Source: Seison nebaliae
Lineage: Eukaryota; Rotifera; Pararotatoria; Seisonacea; Seisonidae
NCBI GenBank assembly: GCA_023231475.1
Contig: JALJEE010001046.1
Location: 1-64,000, forward strand
Direction of reading: 5' to 3'
DNA: 64,000 nucleotides
The position numbers and the translations under genes were made by a program. Shown piece by piece: positions 21,322-32,891 of the stretch. The notes below the pieces were generated by a model. It saw nothing but the letters and a program-made list of their open reading frames with translations. It ran no database searches and was not told the origin of the DNA. The first letter of the stretch is position 1. Each line of letters starts with the position of its first letter.

Positions 21322-23593
21322 ATGGACGTTTATTTGAATAAATTACAAGTTTTTAAGAATAATGTGATAGGATCAATTTGTGAAGAATCTGGAGAAATAG
21401 ATGGGAAAACTTTAAAGAATCTTTGCCTGAAAAAATGTGAAAATTGGAAAATCGTGTGGAGGAAGATTATTCTCAAGAACCAGAATATCTTATTCGAAGA
21501 TGTCTTAATACGTTTCATTCTTATTCTATACATCGATGATAATCATGTGAAAATTTTCCAAATAGGAAATGGGAAATATATTTTTATTCCAAGAATAAAT
21601 TGGAATAAGTTTGATTGTCATGAGCAAGTTAAAAGAAGAAAATGTTCTTCCATTTATTTGTCATATGAATATTTGAAAGAAATAAGAGAAAAACAATTGG
21701 GAAATTTCGTTTTATTTCCTTATTCATTCCAAATCGAAGAAAGTTTATTCGATATTTTAAATTTTGTAAATTCTTTTTCTTGAAGACCTTTGGAATTTGA
21801 CAGTTTATCATAAACAAATTGATTTAACGAATTCCAATTACTTGAAAGAAAATATATTGTTGAAATTGAATAAAATTCATGTTGCACAATCGAATGAAAA
21901 TAAAGTGGAGAAGGAGAATGAATTGTTGCATTTTCCAACTCATCAATTAATTGATTTATTAGAGTACTTGAAATGGCAAAAATATTTACGAGACCAATTT
22001 TATCAGGAGTTAAAAAAAGTTTATCTTTATATATATTTTTCTTCAAATTTATTATATTAATAATTATTTTCTCATAAATATGATATATGTTTTAAAAACG
22101 ATTCTAAGATATTATTTAAGATTATATTTGTATTAAATTAAAAATTTACAGAATTGGACTGAGAAAACTGATCCGATAAAATATATAACAGAAGATATCA
22201 ATATTGCATCGTATATTTTGGTTTTAATTTAACTTCTTTAATTTTATCTCTCATTGAACTATTTTATGTCTTTGTTCAGTGTTTATTGAAAGAAAATTTG
22301 GAACATCATATTATTTATGATTTGGGTTGTGGAAATGGTTTAGTTGATGGATTTTTAAGTGGTCATGTGAAACGTGTGAGAGGAATAGATGTTCAAAGAC
22401 GGAAAATTTGGTCTACCTTAACAGAAATGTTCTCTAAAATAGAACTTGAAGTTTATTAAGTTATATCTATATTTCTTTCTAATTTAATTGTTATGGAGAG
22501 TAGATTGGAACGATTGAAGCTAATTCGACATTTGAAGATGGAACATTTCTTATAGGAAATCATTGTGATGAATTAACTCCATGGATTCCCTTATTTGCAT
22601 GTCGATCATTGATGAAAAGTAGAAATGATCAAATAAGATTTCTAATAATCCCTTGTTGTTTCTGGGGTTGGAATGGAAAATATGAAAAGCAAAGGAAGAT
22701 CATGGGAAATGGAAATCATTCACTTTATCATTCTTATATTCGATACATTCAAGATATATGTTTGAAATGTGGTATTCGAACATTTATCGATAAATTGAGA
22801 ATTCCATCGACAAAAAATGTTTTTGAATATTGTTTAAAGAAATTAAAATTTTTTTTTCTTATTTTATAGTTTTGTCTTTATGGGATTGTAAAACGATCTG
22901 AAATGCAAATTGATTATGTTGAAAATATATTCTCCAAATATCATTCGATGATGCCAATGCGAAATATTAAGGAATTGAGTAAATGTAGAAATGCTACACA
23001 AATCGATGCAGATCTAAAGGAGAAGTTAATGAGAGAAATTGTGAAACAATTACAAAATTGTGAGAAAAAGAAAATGATATCAATCGAATGGTTTGTAGAT
23101 CGATTGGAGTTCGGAAGAGAATTGAATGAGAAAACGATAATTCTTCCGACGATTAGCCCTCAAAATATTTCAATTTATTTGAAAGAAATTAATTGTGAAA
23201 TAAAAGAATGGAACATTGGAGGACAATTGAAAATTGGTGAAATAATTAAGAAGATTGATAGAGAATTATTGAAAGACACTTTAAAAAATGAGAACGGAGG
23301 TCTCTTAACATTTTTCAAAAATAATTCAAATATTTTTACAAGTTTAATTTTCTCAACCAAATTTTATTTTATTCTTTATGAGTATAGTTGAAAAAGAAGG
23401 TTTTATTTCATTGACAATGCCACGTTCAATTTCTTTTATTGAATGGCAAAATGAGAAAAAGAAAAAAGACATTGAAATAAAAGAACTTGGTCGGAAAAAA
23501 AGAAAAACGAAAAGATGCTTTCATGATTCTAATGAATGGAAGTGTATTTGGTCTGCTCAATTATGCGATTATGTTCATTCGGATGAAAAATAG
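21322..23593 (+). CDS. TRMT44: tRNA(Ser) uridine-44 2'-O-methyltransferase (TRMT44)
   Basis: SAM-dependent enzyme that makes Um44 in tRNA-Ser. Exons 21322-21742, 21786-22018, 22152-22220, 22280-22450, 22504-22818, 22870-23341, 23388-23593, about 628 residues. Family motifs run in order: FPYSFQIEE, WTEKTDPIKYITEDINIASYIL, the SAM-binding motif IYDLGCGNGLVDG, RGIDVQRRKIW, IGNHCDELTPWIP, LIIPCCFWGW and KLRIPSTKN. The C terminus holds a CCCH zinc-finger-like stretch (CFHDSNEWKCIW...C...H), also present in vertebrate TRMT44. The first 150 residues diverge strongly. The end lies 3 bp from the stop of the next gene on the opposite strand, so their 3' UTRs overlap. Confidence 0.9.
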
Positions 23594-23596
23594 AAA

Positions 23597-23914
23597 TTAG
23601 ACACCAAATGCTGCATTGCCATCACTACCATCCGAATATCGACGAGATGATAATTTCTTCTCAAATTTTGTATCCATTTTCTTCTTTTCCATAAATTCTT
23701 CATATCGTCGATGTTCTTCATTTTTCATCAGTTCATTCAATTCTTCTAATTGACGTTGTTGGTAAGCAATCATTTCTTCATCTGACAGAATTCTGTTGTT
23801 ATTCTTCCAATCGACAATGTTATATATGGGAACGGATGGTTTCGATTCGACATTTTTCGAATCTTTATGTCGTTTGATAGAAAAAGTTGAACTGTTTCTC
23901 TTCTTCGTTTCCAT
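23597..23914 (-). CDS. Small coiled-coil protein, unknown function
   Basis: ATG at 23914, 105 residues, single exon. The N-terminal 50 residues are Ser/Lys-rich; then comes a conserved-looking block DWKNNNRILSDEEMIAYQQR leading into a charged helix likely to form a coiled coil (LEELNELMKNEEHRRYEEFMEKKK), and a short Ser/Arg tail. No signal peptide or membrane segment. I do not recognise the family; it could be a small nuclear or cytoskeletal adaptor. It is tail-to-tail with TRMT44. Confidence 0.65.
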   Translation of the reverse strand: METKKRNSSTFSIKRHKDSKNVESKPSVPIYNIVDWKNNNRILSDEEMIAYQQRQLEELNELMKNEEHRRYEEFMEKKKMDTKFEKKLSSRRYSDGSDGNAAFGV

Positions 23915-25242
23915 GGTTACGAAACAAAGAGGAAAGATTAATTCTGTATTAGAATAACTGGCGAATAAGAGAAGTAGGAAAGAAGTAGGTTATTCATATC
24001 CGTAAATTTATAGGAATAAAAATGAGTTTGAATTCAATCGGTTTTTCGATTAAATTCCATATTGTTTATGATGACTGGTTTTCTCTTTTGAAAGGAATAT
24101 TAATCTATCTAATTCGCGAATGATTATATTCCACACGAATTTAGATGATGGGAATAATTACTTAAAATAACATCGTTCCAGCAACTGATAATTAAAAACA
24201 TCAAGATAATGTTGGCCCTTTGTTGCACGTACGATCTGTGTAAGTTATATGAAATTCGAATAGGAAATGTACATTTATACGCAGATAGATAAGAAAGAAA
24301 AGATTAGTTTGAAATGGAATAAATTTGATGAATGATAATGGGAAAATAATTAAGGACAATAGTCTCTGCTGGACTCATCATGTGAATGGTAATTGTATCT
24401 AACAAGTAAGTCGAATGAAAATAAAAGAAAAAGTCGTCATTTGGAGTAGGATGATTAGCATATCGTCTTGGATTATAGTTTCCACATAGAAATAAGAATC
24501 ATGGAAGTGCTCCAATAACAATCAGATGAATAGAGATTTCCCTTGTAACGATGCATATATCTTTTTCTTTCTATCTCAATCAGTCAATGAAAGCGAGTAT
24601 TGATATATGAGTTTCTAGTGTATTATTACCTTTTATGCTTTCACCCAACATCTTATGTAAAGAAGAAAATGATGAATCGATGTAGCAAGAGGAATAATAT
24701 TCAAATAATTTTACGGTTATTCATAGAGGGAATGATGAATTCATTAATCTTCACCAGAAAAAAGTAGTAGGTTTAATCAATTAAATTTTTATTGGAAACA
24801 AATTGGTTAGAAGAAGAAATGAATGAATGGTAATAAATTGTTAGTAATAATCGATACAATCCCACCTCCTTTTCCTAATAGTACCTCAATTACACAAATG
24901 TTAAGCAAATTATCTAATTATGTATTAATGGACCGATTCATTCAGTAGAATGATTAAGCAATTTCCCTAAATTTTCCGCTCATAAATTTATCGCTTGAAA
25001 TATTTTGTAATATGATTAAAAATTATGAGAAGTTTATTAAAAACAGTTTTCATTCCAATTTTGAACTGTTGAAATTTTAATTCGTAATTTTAAATCTTCC
25101 CATTAATTATCTTTCTAGTATCTACCAGCTTAATAGTTGTGATATGAATATTTCAATTAAATAATTTTGAATTTGAAAAATTTAAATTAAATTATTCTGA
25201 AGTTTGAAGCGTGTGGCATTTGTTGATTAAAAATTTTCGTTT
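23915..25242. other. Intergenic, no gene seen
   Basis: About 1.3 kb, AT-rich, upstream of both the small coiled-coil gene and PRPK, so it contains two divergent promoters. No coding potential, repeats or hairpins that I could support. Confidence 0.5.
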
Positions 25243-26136
25243 ATGGATGTGTTGAATAACGAAGTAGAATTGATTGAAGTCAATGAAATAAATTCAAAAA
25301 AAAAGGAAAAATGTTGTGATGAGAATGATGATATTGAGAACGATGAAGACGATGAAGACGAAGAATCGATAATTGAATTAAAAACTGAGATGACATCGTC
25401 GCTCTCTAAGGACTCGGATAAGAATGGAGAAGAAGTTGAAGAAAGAATAATTTCCCAGTTAATCGGACAAGGAGCCGAGAGTCGAGTATATAAAATGACA
25501 AAGGAAAATGGTGACGAATATATTGTTAAAGAAAGAGTTCATAAAGATTATCGGATAACTGAACTCAACTCATGGTTATTATCCCAGCGACATAATGCAG
25601 AGTTGCGAGGATTGAAAAGAGCAAAACAATTGGAATTAAATGTTCCTAAAGTTTTGGGATCTGATTTGAAGAAATTAACAATCGAAATGACACTATTGCC
25701 ATTCGTTTCGTTGAAAGATTCTCTGAGAGAGTTGGAGAATAAATTAACAGATGAAGACGATGATCCAACACTATCAATACTTAAAAATTTGATGGATGCT
25801 GTTGGTGGAGCTATCGGGAAAATGCACAACGGACATCTCATTCATGGAGATCTAACGACATCCAATATTTTAGTAGAAAATAATAACGAAATTTATTTAA
25901 TTGATTTCGGTCTCTGTAATTATTCGACTACATTCGAATGCAAAGCAGTCGATTTAAATGTAATGGATCGATGTATTCGGACCACAAATAGAAATTCTGA
26001 TTTCTTATTCACTCATCTTCTTCAAGGTTATGCAAAAGAACTGGTGAAAGAGAATTCACTAGAACAAATCGAATTCTTTCTAGGGAAATATGAGAAAGTA
26101 AAATCACGGGGGAGAAAACGTGATATGATCGGATAG
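25243..26136 (+). CDS. TP53RK: KEOPS kinase PRPK/Bud32 (TP53RK)
   Basis: Small atypical kinase/ATPase of the KEOPS complex, needed for t6A modification of ANN-decoding tRNAs. Single exon, 297 residues. An acidic N-terminal extension of about 65 residues precedes the kinase fold. Motifs: glycine loop IGQGAESRVYK, VKERVHKDYR, catalytic HLIHGDLTTSNILV, metal-binding LIDFGL, and the typical end KVKSRGRKRDMIG. All Bud32 catalytic residues are visible. With TRMT44 it is the second tRNA-modification gene within 5 kb, probably by chance. Confidence 0.96.
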   Translation: MDVLNNEVELIEVNEINSKKKEKCCDENDDIENDEDDEDEESIIELKTEMTSSLSKDSDKNGEEVEERIISQLIGQGAESRVYKMTKENGDEYIVKERVHKDYRITELNSWLLSQRHNAELRGLKRAKQLELNVPKVLGSDLKKLTIEMTLLPFVSLKDSLRELENKLTDEDDDPTLSILKNLMDAVGGAIGKMHNGHLIHGDLTTSNILVENNNEIYLIDFGLCNYSTTFECKAVDLNVMDRCIRTTNRNSDFLFTHLLQGYAKELVKENSLEQIEFFLGKYEKVKSRGRKRDMIG

Positions 26137-26544
26137 AAATTTACAATCTCCTTCAATTTACTTCCTTAAATAAATGATGTTTTCATATTTTTTCTTTTTC
26201 ACTTTTTCACAGTTTTTTCCTTTTTATTTTCACGTAATTTTTTTCCCATTTTGTTGAATAAGATTTTCAATGAAAACTATTTTTTGTAAAAAAATATATT
26301 TCAAATTTTTCTTTTACTCTCAAGAAATTTTTTTTGAATAGAAAATTTTTCATCATTCTCTAATTATTGAAATTCTAAAAATTTATTCTTTATAATGTTT
26401 TTCCTCAATAAATTGTTAACTAAAAAATTATTAAATATTTCTTTTGTAATTTCTTCATTTCACAACACTCAACAATTGTTCTCATGATTTCTTCATCAAT
26501 TTTTATTCTCTTATTTTTTCGTTATTGTTAGAGGAATAAGAATC
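26137..26544. other. Convergent 3' spacer between PRPK and ETHE1
   Basis: About 410 bp, T-rich, two converging 3' UTRs. No gene. Confidence 0.6.
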
Positions 26545-27336
26545 TTATTTTTTCTCGATAAATTTACCAGTATCATCTTGTATGCCGCAAACGATATTCG
26601 CTGGTAATGCTTTGTCGATGAATTTTGGATATGGCAAATTGAGATTATTCATAATTTCAATGAACTCCTCTTTACTCTTCGTTAATCGTGCATTATATTT
26701 CAATTCTTCAGCAACCGTTGTGACGGTGAATCCTTTATAGTCATGTGCAGGATATAATAGAGTATTGGGTGATAAAGATAGAATTTTTGATCTGACACCA
26801 TCATATAAGACGGCTGGATTGCCTTGTTGGAAATCGGTACGGCCACAACCTCGAATAAGAAGAGCATCCCCAGTGAATGCACAAAATTCTTGTTTGCTTT
26901 TTGGATTTAATAAAATATACGTAACACAACCATTTGTGTGACCTGGTGTCGTTCGACAAATGAATGTAAATCGACCAACTTTTATTTTCTCATTATCTTT
27001 CACATATTTATCGGCCATTCCACCCGAATCCGAACCCAACACACTTTGACAATCAGCAAATGAACATTCACCTTTTTGCTTCATTTCCTTCAATCGTTTC
27101 TTTATCAATCCAGTTCCGGTTACATGATCTGCATGAACATGTGTATTCATAGCGTAAACCAATTTCAATTTTAGTTCTCTAATCAATTTGAGATCTCGTT
27201 CCACCTCTTCAAATACCGGATCGATAATACATGCTTCTCCCGAATCATTATCGGCGATAATATAAGTGTAAGTCGATGTGACTTTCTCGAACAATTGACG
27301 AAATATTAATTTTTCCATATATATTCTTGATTCCAT
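26545..27336 (-). CDS. ETHE1: ETHE1 persulfide dioxygenase
   Basis: Non-heme iron dioxygenase of the metallo-beta-lactamase fold that oxidises glutathione persulfide to sulfite during hydrogen sulfide detoxification in mitochondria. Single exon, 263 residues. Motifs: [16 protein letters not shown], metal-binding [34 protein letters not shown] and LYPAHDYKG, all intact. The N terminus is short (about 12 residues before the fold), so a mitochondrial presequence is not obvious; an unseen upstream exon is possible. Confidence 0.96.
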   Translation of the reverse strand: MESRIYMEKLIFRQLFEKVTSTYTYIIADNDSGEACIIDPVFEEVERDLKLIRELKLKLVYAMNTHVHADHVTGTGLIKKRLKEMKQKGECSFADCQSVLGSDSGGMADKYVKDNEKIKVGRFTFICRTTPGHTNGCVTYILLNPKSKQEFCAFTGDALLIRGCGRTDFQQGNPAVLYDGVRSKILSLSPNTLLYPAHDYKGFTVTTVAEELKYNARLTKSKEEFIEIMNNLNLPYPKFIDKALPANIVCGIQDDTGKFIEKK

Positions 27337-28595
27337 GATGTAGAAGAAAGAAAGAGAGATTTGTTAATTTTTGAAATAGAAATATTAATGTAAGAAATGG
27401 AATGTCAATAATTTATTGATAAAATCAAATTGAAAATTTTTAGTTCCAATTTTATTCGACTACGAGAATAATATTCTCGTAAATTAATAAATTAAAACAA
27501 TTATTCTCAGAATATGTTAAATTTTAGTTCAAAACAAATTGAAATATATGTCGAACTGGCGAACCATTCAAAATTAGTAATCGGAAAATTATTAATAAAT
27601 GAGAGAATTTTACATCCCGAATGTTTAATAAAATATCATTCTGTAAATATAAACTGATAATTGGAAAAATGTAGGTTACTTTGACACATCCCAAATATCA
27701 ACCTACATTTTATTCAATTTAATAATAATCGTAAAATAATCTAATCAACAAATATTTGATATTGGACGATAATGATGCGACATCTCAACATTCTTATTTT
27801 ACACTTATTCTTCTGAATCACTTCGTCCTTCGAAGAGTGTCTGATTAAATAAACAAATCATTAAGCAAACTTCATTTCTTCTTTTTTGATCTACAACCAT
27901 GGACAATTTGTACCTTCTACTACAACTATATGACAACTATAACATAATTGAACTAAAAATGATTTATTATAGAACATAAAATTTATTGAAGAAATTTTAA
28001 TTAAATATGATAAATTTTGAGGTGTGAGAATTTGAAATTACATGACAACTAAACAACAATATTTTTAAATAATATTACATAATACCATTCCTAAATAGAT
28101 CATTTTTAAACATTATGAAATCTTTCATAAAAGAGCATTAATATAGATTGTAGTAGCAACGGATGTATCCATTTAAATCTTTTATGAATTTTAATTTGAT
28201 TGAAAATAGAATTATGAAAACTATGAAATAGACTATGAAAAACTAATTATAGTTAAATATAACGTTGTTATTAAACTATAACTGAAATATGTGTAGATTC
28301 GGTACAATCTTTGCCAATTATCAAATCACCCTGATGGTTATTAACGAACTATATAGTTTATTTTAACTTCAGACATTATAAAATAAATTATGAAAATTTT
28401 GAGGTAAAAAGTAGAAGATATGTAGACGATAATGTTATGCGAGCGAAAAATTTAATCTTTTGAAAGTTAAGGATTAGGAAATTCAAGACTTATAATTGTT
28501 TATTTAGAATTTGTTAGACGGTTTACCATTTCTCAACATAATGTTAACAATGTTTTAGATATTTATATTCCAGTTCTCATATTCAGAGGAAATAA
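27337..28595. other. Intergenic, one small hairpin
   Basis: About 1.26 kb of AT-rich DNA. A short inverted repeat (AAATGTAGGTT / AACCTACATTT, 22-nt loop) sits at about 27668-27711. No open frame with coding character. Confidence 0.5.
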
Positions 28596-28770
28596 CCCTA
28601 GTGTGAGTATAACTCATTTTTTTATACAAAAAATGAGTCTATAAGATTTAGTCGATATTGACTCAAAACTAACTCATTTTTGTCTCAATTTGAGTCAATA
28701 TCGACTAAATCTTATAGACTCATTTTTTTCATAAAAAAATAGTTAAATTTGAGTTATACTCACACTAGGG
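28596..28770. mobile_element. Foldback MITE-like element
   Basis: A 175-bp near-perfect palindrome. The left arm begins CCCTAGTGTGAGTATAACTC and the right arm ends with its complement (...CACTAGGG). An inner part (about 28628-28671 against 28693-28735) also pairs almost perfectly, leaving a loop of about 20 nt. It has no coding capacity. CCCTAG ends recall piggyBac-type inverted repeats, but the flanks are ATAA and AAAT, not TTAA duplications, so the family is unproven. Confidence 0.8.
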
Positions 28771-28884
28771 AAATTTAAAAAGAAACGACCAAATGATGAA
28801 CATAAGATTATGAATAATAAAGTCTTTTATTAAAAAGATTTTATTAAAAAAAGAAATTGAAAGCAAAGAATTGTTCGCATTTTC

Positions 28885-29205
28885 TCATCCGATAAAACCA
28901 GGTAAATATTCTGAAACTAAGTTGGTTCCTACTCTAGCCGCCCCAGTTTTGAATTTACCCCGGGCAAAATCATAGGCAGCCATTCGTCGATTAACATTTT
29001 GTTCGACTTGAGTAAGATTCAATTCAAGAGGTGCAGTAGGAGGTGGCACATCTTGGACACTAAACGATTGTTCTGCGTAATAATCATAAGCTGTATTCAC
29101 TAGATCTTTACCTGCACGGAATGGGTATGTATTAACATTACATATCATAAAATTTGTTACATAAATTATTGAAACGAAAGGAAAGGTTTCGATGCGATTG
29201 TTCAT
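28885..29205 (-). CDS. Hypothetical 106-residue protein
   Basis: ATG at 29205. A hydrophobic N-terminal stretch (PFVSIIYVTNFMICNV) could be a signal or membrane anchor. It is followed by a conserved-looking region: GKDLVNTAYDYYAEQSFS, a proline-rich PPPTAP, and a C-terminal part LNLTQVEQNVNRRMAAYDFA ending YLPGFIG. Codon structure in the second half suggests a real protein. An intron near residue 33 (a gtgcag/gtaaag junction) is possible but I could not place a matching donor. Family unknown. Divergent to the gene at 29540. Confidence 0.5.
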   Translation of the reverse strand: MNNRIETFPFVSIIYVTNFMICNVNTYPFRAGKDLVNTAYDYYAEQSFSVQDVPPPTAPLELNLTQVEQNVNRRMAAYDFARGKFKTGAARVGTNLVSEYLPGFIG

Positions 29206-29539
29206 GGAATTGCTTAAGAAACAATATTTCCACTAATAAAGTTGAGGAGGAAAGAAAAAGAAAAAAGTAATGGACGAGAGTAGAAAAAGTAGAAGAATTA
29301 GAACTTGAGAATGGAAAGTTCATTTTTGAACATGGAATTTTTTTCCTCTATATTTTCAACAATGAACTCTACATCTTCCCATTTTTGTTAGTAACAGTTA
29401 GACAGTTATTCGACACATGTATTAGATACATGTAAATAAATTAATATATAATCAAATTCGTTTACTTCAAAACGGAAATAAAAAATATCGATGAAATAAA
29501 TAAATTACTTATTAAAATAAGTAATAATCAGAAGAAACA

Positions 29540-29998
29540 ATGACAGTTATCGATTTGCCTCAGGAAAATGGACTCTCCGCTTTGCCAGCATCAAAAATGT
29601 TAAATGTTTTAAAAACTAATTTAGATAAGAATCACGACGGTTACGTGACCGATAGAAAATATCGATTTTTAATGGAAAAATTGAGGCCAAAAAAGGTCAG
29701 CTTTCACAAAAAATTGCATGAACTTATAACTCAAAATCGAATGGTGAAACGAAAAGCATTAAACGAACATAAATCGAGATTATTCCGTCTATATAATAAT
29801 GTCCTCCCTCAAATACAAAGACAAGAGGATCGTCAAGATTTAAAAACTTTATTGAGACTGGTCGAAGAACCTGAATATATGAGAGATACTTCCTTAACTA
29901 ATGACAGTTTGAGACGACATTCTTATTTCGAAAGGAGACCATTTCTATTTCTCTTCATTTTATGTAATCTAATTTCATCGTTAGTTTTCTATCGCTAA
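29540..29998 (+). CDS. Tail-anchored protein with an EF-hand-like loop, unknown
   Basis: ATG at 29540, 152 residues, single exon. Residues 28-39 (DKNHDGYVTDRK) follow the EF-hand loop pattern D-x-N-x-D-G except that the last position is lysine instead of glutamate. A basic helical middle follows (KKVSFHKKLHELI, KRKALNEHKSRLF). The last 18 residues (FLFLFILCNLISSLVFYR) form a hydrophobic tail, so it is probably a C-terminally anchored membrane protein. Not assigned to a family. Confidence 0.6.
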   Translation: MTVIDLPQENGLSALPASKMLNVLKTNLDKNHDGYVTDRKYRFLMEKLRPKKVSFHKKLHELITQNRMVKRKALNEHKSRLFRLYNNVLPQIQRQEDRQDLKTLLRLVEEPEYMRDTSLTNDSLRRHSYFERRPFLFLFILCNLISSLVFYR

Positions 29999-30152
29999 TT
30001 TAATGGATCTCTAATAAATGATAATGAAACATGTTAAGAAAGTTCCTTTTACAAATAATAAATATAGGAAGTTTTAAAGATTTAAGGTGTATTGAATAAA
30101 TTTCAGAGATTTTTGAATAAACTTTTAGGGAATTTATTTTTAAACAAAATAT

Positions 30153-31018
30153 TTATTTTTTATAATTTAAATTAATAATAACTAATGTAAAAGGAAATAA
30201 TGATAATTCATTGAAGTCATTTGCCTCGATCAGTTCACGACCTCGAGAGATAAATGGAAGTAAATTATTGGAAATGAATTCAGAAATGTTGAAGGAATTT
30301 ATCATTTCCGTCAATGAAGCGTGAGATTGTGGATATTCTAAATCGTAATATTTGCAAAATAATTTACAGAACGTTAGTATGAGAGTTGAACTCTTCACAT
30401 TGATGAAAGGATGGAAATACGAATAGTGAATTATTGATATTGGTAATAAATGTACAAATGGTAATACTTCGACATTAGCAACAGTGGCAAAGGTGGTAAC
30501 TCTAAGATCGTAAACATGAACACTCTATTGAATGGACGTGTACATCCTAATAGAATTCGTATATAATGATTATATGTCCTGTCCAATGATAACATACATT
30601 TTAAGTTAAAAGCAAGAGATAAAAATTTGATTTTATGGTTGAAATGAATATATTCATTTGGAAGATCGAAGATAATTCAAATGATCTTATGTTAGAGATT
30701 TCGAACGAATCTTTTCGATAATCGTCTTCTTACGGTTATCCATTTGACAGCCTAGATTCTAGGCCCTAGAAAAATGATCATCCTACAACTTAACTTCCGA
30801 AATTCCAGATATTTTTTGGGAAAATATATATTACATAAAATTTTTGATTTCGTTACATTACATTTAATCCCACAATTATTTCATTGAATGATAATCTCTT
30901 TTTTTAATTCAGTTAGTTGATGTGGATTGTTTATGGCCACAATATCATCCGCATAGGCGTAAACAGCTGGATAAGTGAAGTTTCTTAGAGTAAAGGAGTT
31001 ATCTTTATTTATTATTTT
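30153..31018 (-). mobile_element. Degenerate LINE fragment (reverse transcriptase, 3' part)
   Basis: On the minus strand at about 30990-30890 the sequence encodes VYAYADDIVAINNPHQLTEL, carrying the reverse-transcriptase active-site YADD. Downstream, in several frames broken by stops, come KCNVTKSKIL, a block near 30600-30430 (YNHYIRILLGCTRPFNR, then ELPPLPLLL) that resembles the C-terminal part of non-LTR ORF2 proteins, and an open stretch to 30153. The 5' part is missing, as usual for truncated LINE copies. It directly abuts the 3' end of TPGS2. Confidence 0.7.
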
Positions 31019-31048
31019 CTAATGAGATTTTTTCATAAATTCTCCAAG

Positions 31049-31994
31049 TTAAATTATTTTCTTTTTACCTTCATAAAATTCGGCTGTATTAAAAATTTGT
31101 TTCGGTATAAGAATCTTCTTTGGGATTTCTTTTGACTTCCATTGACTCATATATTTTTGTTTTTCCGCTAATATTACTCGTGCAGGTATTATATCGTTTG
31201 CTAATTTCTGAAAATTTTCAATTTCAAATATTTAAGTTAGATAAATAGCAGTGAAAAAAAGAAAAACTTTAAAATTTGAAGGAATTCTTATTAGAGAAGA
31301 ATGACGTGTTATAAGTAAATATTGCCAACCAACCATTCCGTAATGAGCCAACATCACTCGATAATACTGGAGAAACGTTTCGACCAAAGGGAAAGCAATA
31401 GGTAAATCTTCACCCAAATAAACGTTTCCTCTTAAAATAATCCAAACTCCATTGAGATAATCCAATCTCTTCTCGTTCATCAAGATCAAAACAATTCGAC
31501 CAACTTTCTGATATTGTGAGTCGAGATCCAGAGCAATAATATGATGAATGTCACTTGAAAATTTTAGAGAAGTATTTTGAAAGAAAATAAAAATAACTGT
31601 TTTTGGAAGTTTTGGAGTTTTTGATCATAAAATTTCACATTCGTCAAACGACGATGAATGTTCGATAATTTCTGTAAAGGATTTATATAAATCGAACCAG
31701 TCTCATCAAACGATTTTTCGTCTTTATTATTATTCCAATTCCAAGTATAATGAATTCCATTTCTCCATAAATAAAATTCTTTCAAATCTTTAGGTAAACG
31801 AAATTTTTCATTCTTTTCAAATTTAAAATTGACATAAGTGGGAAATTTAGAACTTGTTCAAATTCTTCAATGTCGTTCAACGTGAGATCTCTGAATGTGT
31901 CATTCTTTTTAATATCAATAATATTAGGTTGCCTCTGAATCTCAGATAAGAATTGATCAAAAAATGGTTCTGAAATAAATTTTACTTCTTCCAT
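31049..31994 (-). CDS. TPGS2: Tubulin polyglutamylase complex subunit 2 (TPGS2-like)
   Basis: Non-catalytic subunit that helps target TTLL polyglutamylase to axonemal, centriolar or neuronal microtubules. Exons 31994-31854, 31812-31598, 31553-31268, 31207-31049; about 266 residues (human about 300). Matches in order: LPKDLKEFYLWRNGIHYTWNW, GSIYINPLQKLSNI, IALDLDS..KVGRIVLI, and VWIILRGNVYLGEDLPIAFP through YYRVMLAHYGMVGWQYLL, the SMI1/KNR4-type domain of TPGS2. The tail is lysine-rich. The last exon could instead splice at 31069 to a 14-nt exon at 31018-31005; reading through to the stop at 31049 is simpler. Confidence 0.8.
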
Positions 31995-32443
31995 CACTTT
32001 TCTCGATTTTAGTTGTCATGGGAACAGAAAATTATTTCCTAATTTTAGTTTTTCATAGAAACGGAAAGTCTTATTTAAATTTGATTTGATTTTTTAAATT
32101 TTATTATTCATCCGAATTAAAATTTAGAAGTAAGTTCTTAAAATTGTTTTTGAATGTAAAATTATTGAACCCAACTGGAATCTCAATAAGAACAACGAGA
32201 ACTAAATGGTGATTAACAAGTTTTTTATGGGTAATTTAATTTTTTTTGGGAACTGTTAGTGAGAAGGCAGAGAAGAAGGAAAGAATGGCAAATAACACGT
32301 CAGATGGTAAGAGAAATTACAAGCGTCTTACATTCTACATTCATGTAGACTCTACACATAAAAAATTAATTACACGTAGACATGTGACGGTAATAAATAA
32401 AGAAATCAAGCGACATATGACGTATATGATGGAAGGAAAAATT
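31995..32443. other. Distal part of the TPGS2/BiP divergent region
   Basis: AT-rich sequence between the divergent TPGS2 and BiP starts, left of the recognisable BiP promoter elements. An open frame at 32246-32458 begins at TTG and runs into the promoter, so I do not count it as a gene. Confidence 0.5.
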
Positions 32444-32622
32444 GCCACGTCGGTGTAAGAGATATTAAAGCCAAATATTTAATGTGAAGAAATAAATGAA
32501 TAGATGTGAAATGACATTATGAATGATATATAAGAACTGACGTGGCACGTTGAAGGAATAGACCAATCAAATTTGAACAACTCAGACCACCTATTTTCTA
32601 CATAGAAAAGGAAAATATATAA
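32444..32622 (+). promoter_or_regulatory. BiP promoter with UPR-type elements
   Basis: GCCACGTC at 32444-32451 (the reverse complement carries the GACGTGGC core), TGACGTGGCA at 32538-32547, a CCAAT box at 32563-32567 and TATATAA at 32616-32622. TGACGTGG is the known XBP1/ATF6 binding core and is expected in front of an ER chaperone gene. The leader then runs about 270 nt to the ATG. Confidence 0.75.
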
Positions 32623-32891
32623 AAAAAACTCAAATTTTCATTTTAGATATTCATTCTCATTCATTCATTTTACTTGTTTCAATTTTTCACATTTTATTCT
32701 ATTGTCGTACAAGACACGTTGTACTTTCTCATTACGCGTACACGCGTACATTTCCAATAGGGAAATCTATTCGTATATCTTATATCTAATATCTTTTTTT
32801 GATTTGTCTCCCTCATTACCTATTCCTTACCAGACTGAACGAACATTTTACTAATTAATATTCTTATTACAAATTCGAGAAAGATTTCGTG

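Noticed and set aside
32246-32458. Plus-strand open frame of 70 codons before BiP
   Set aside because: Starts at TTG, has no ATG, and overlaps the BiP promoter elements.
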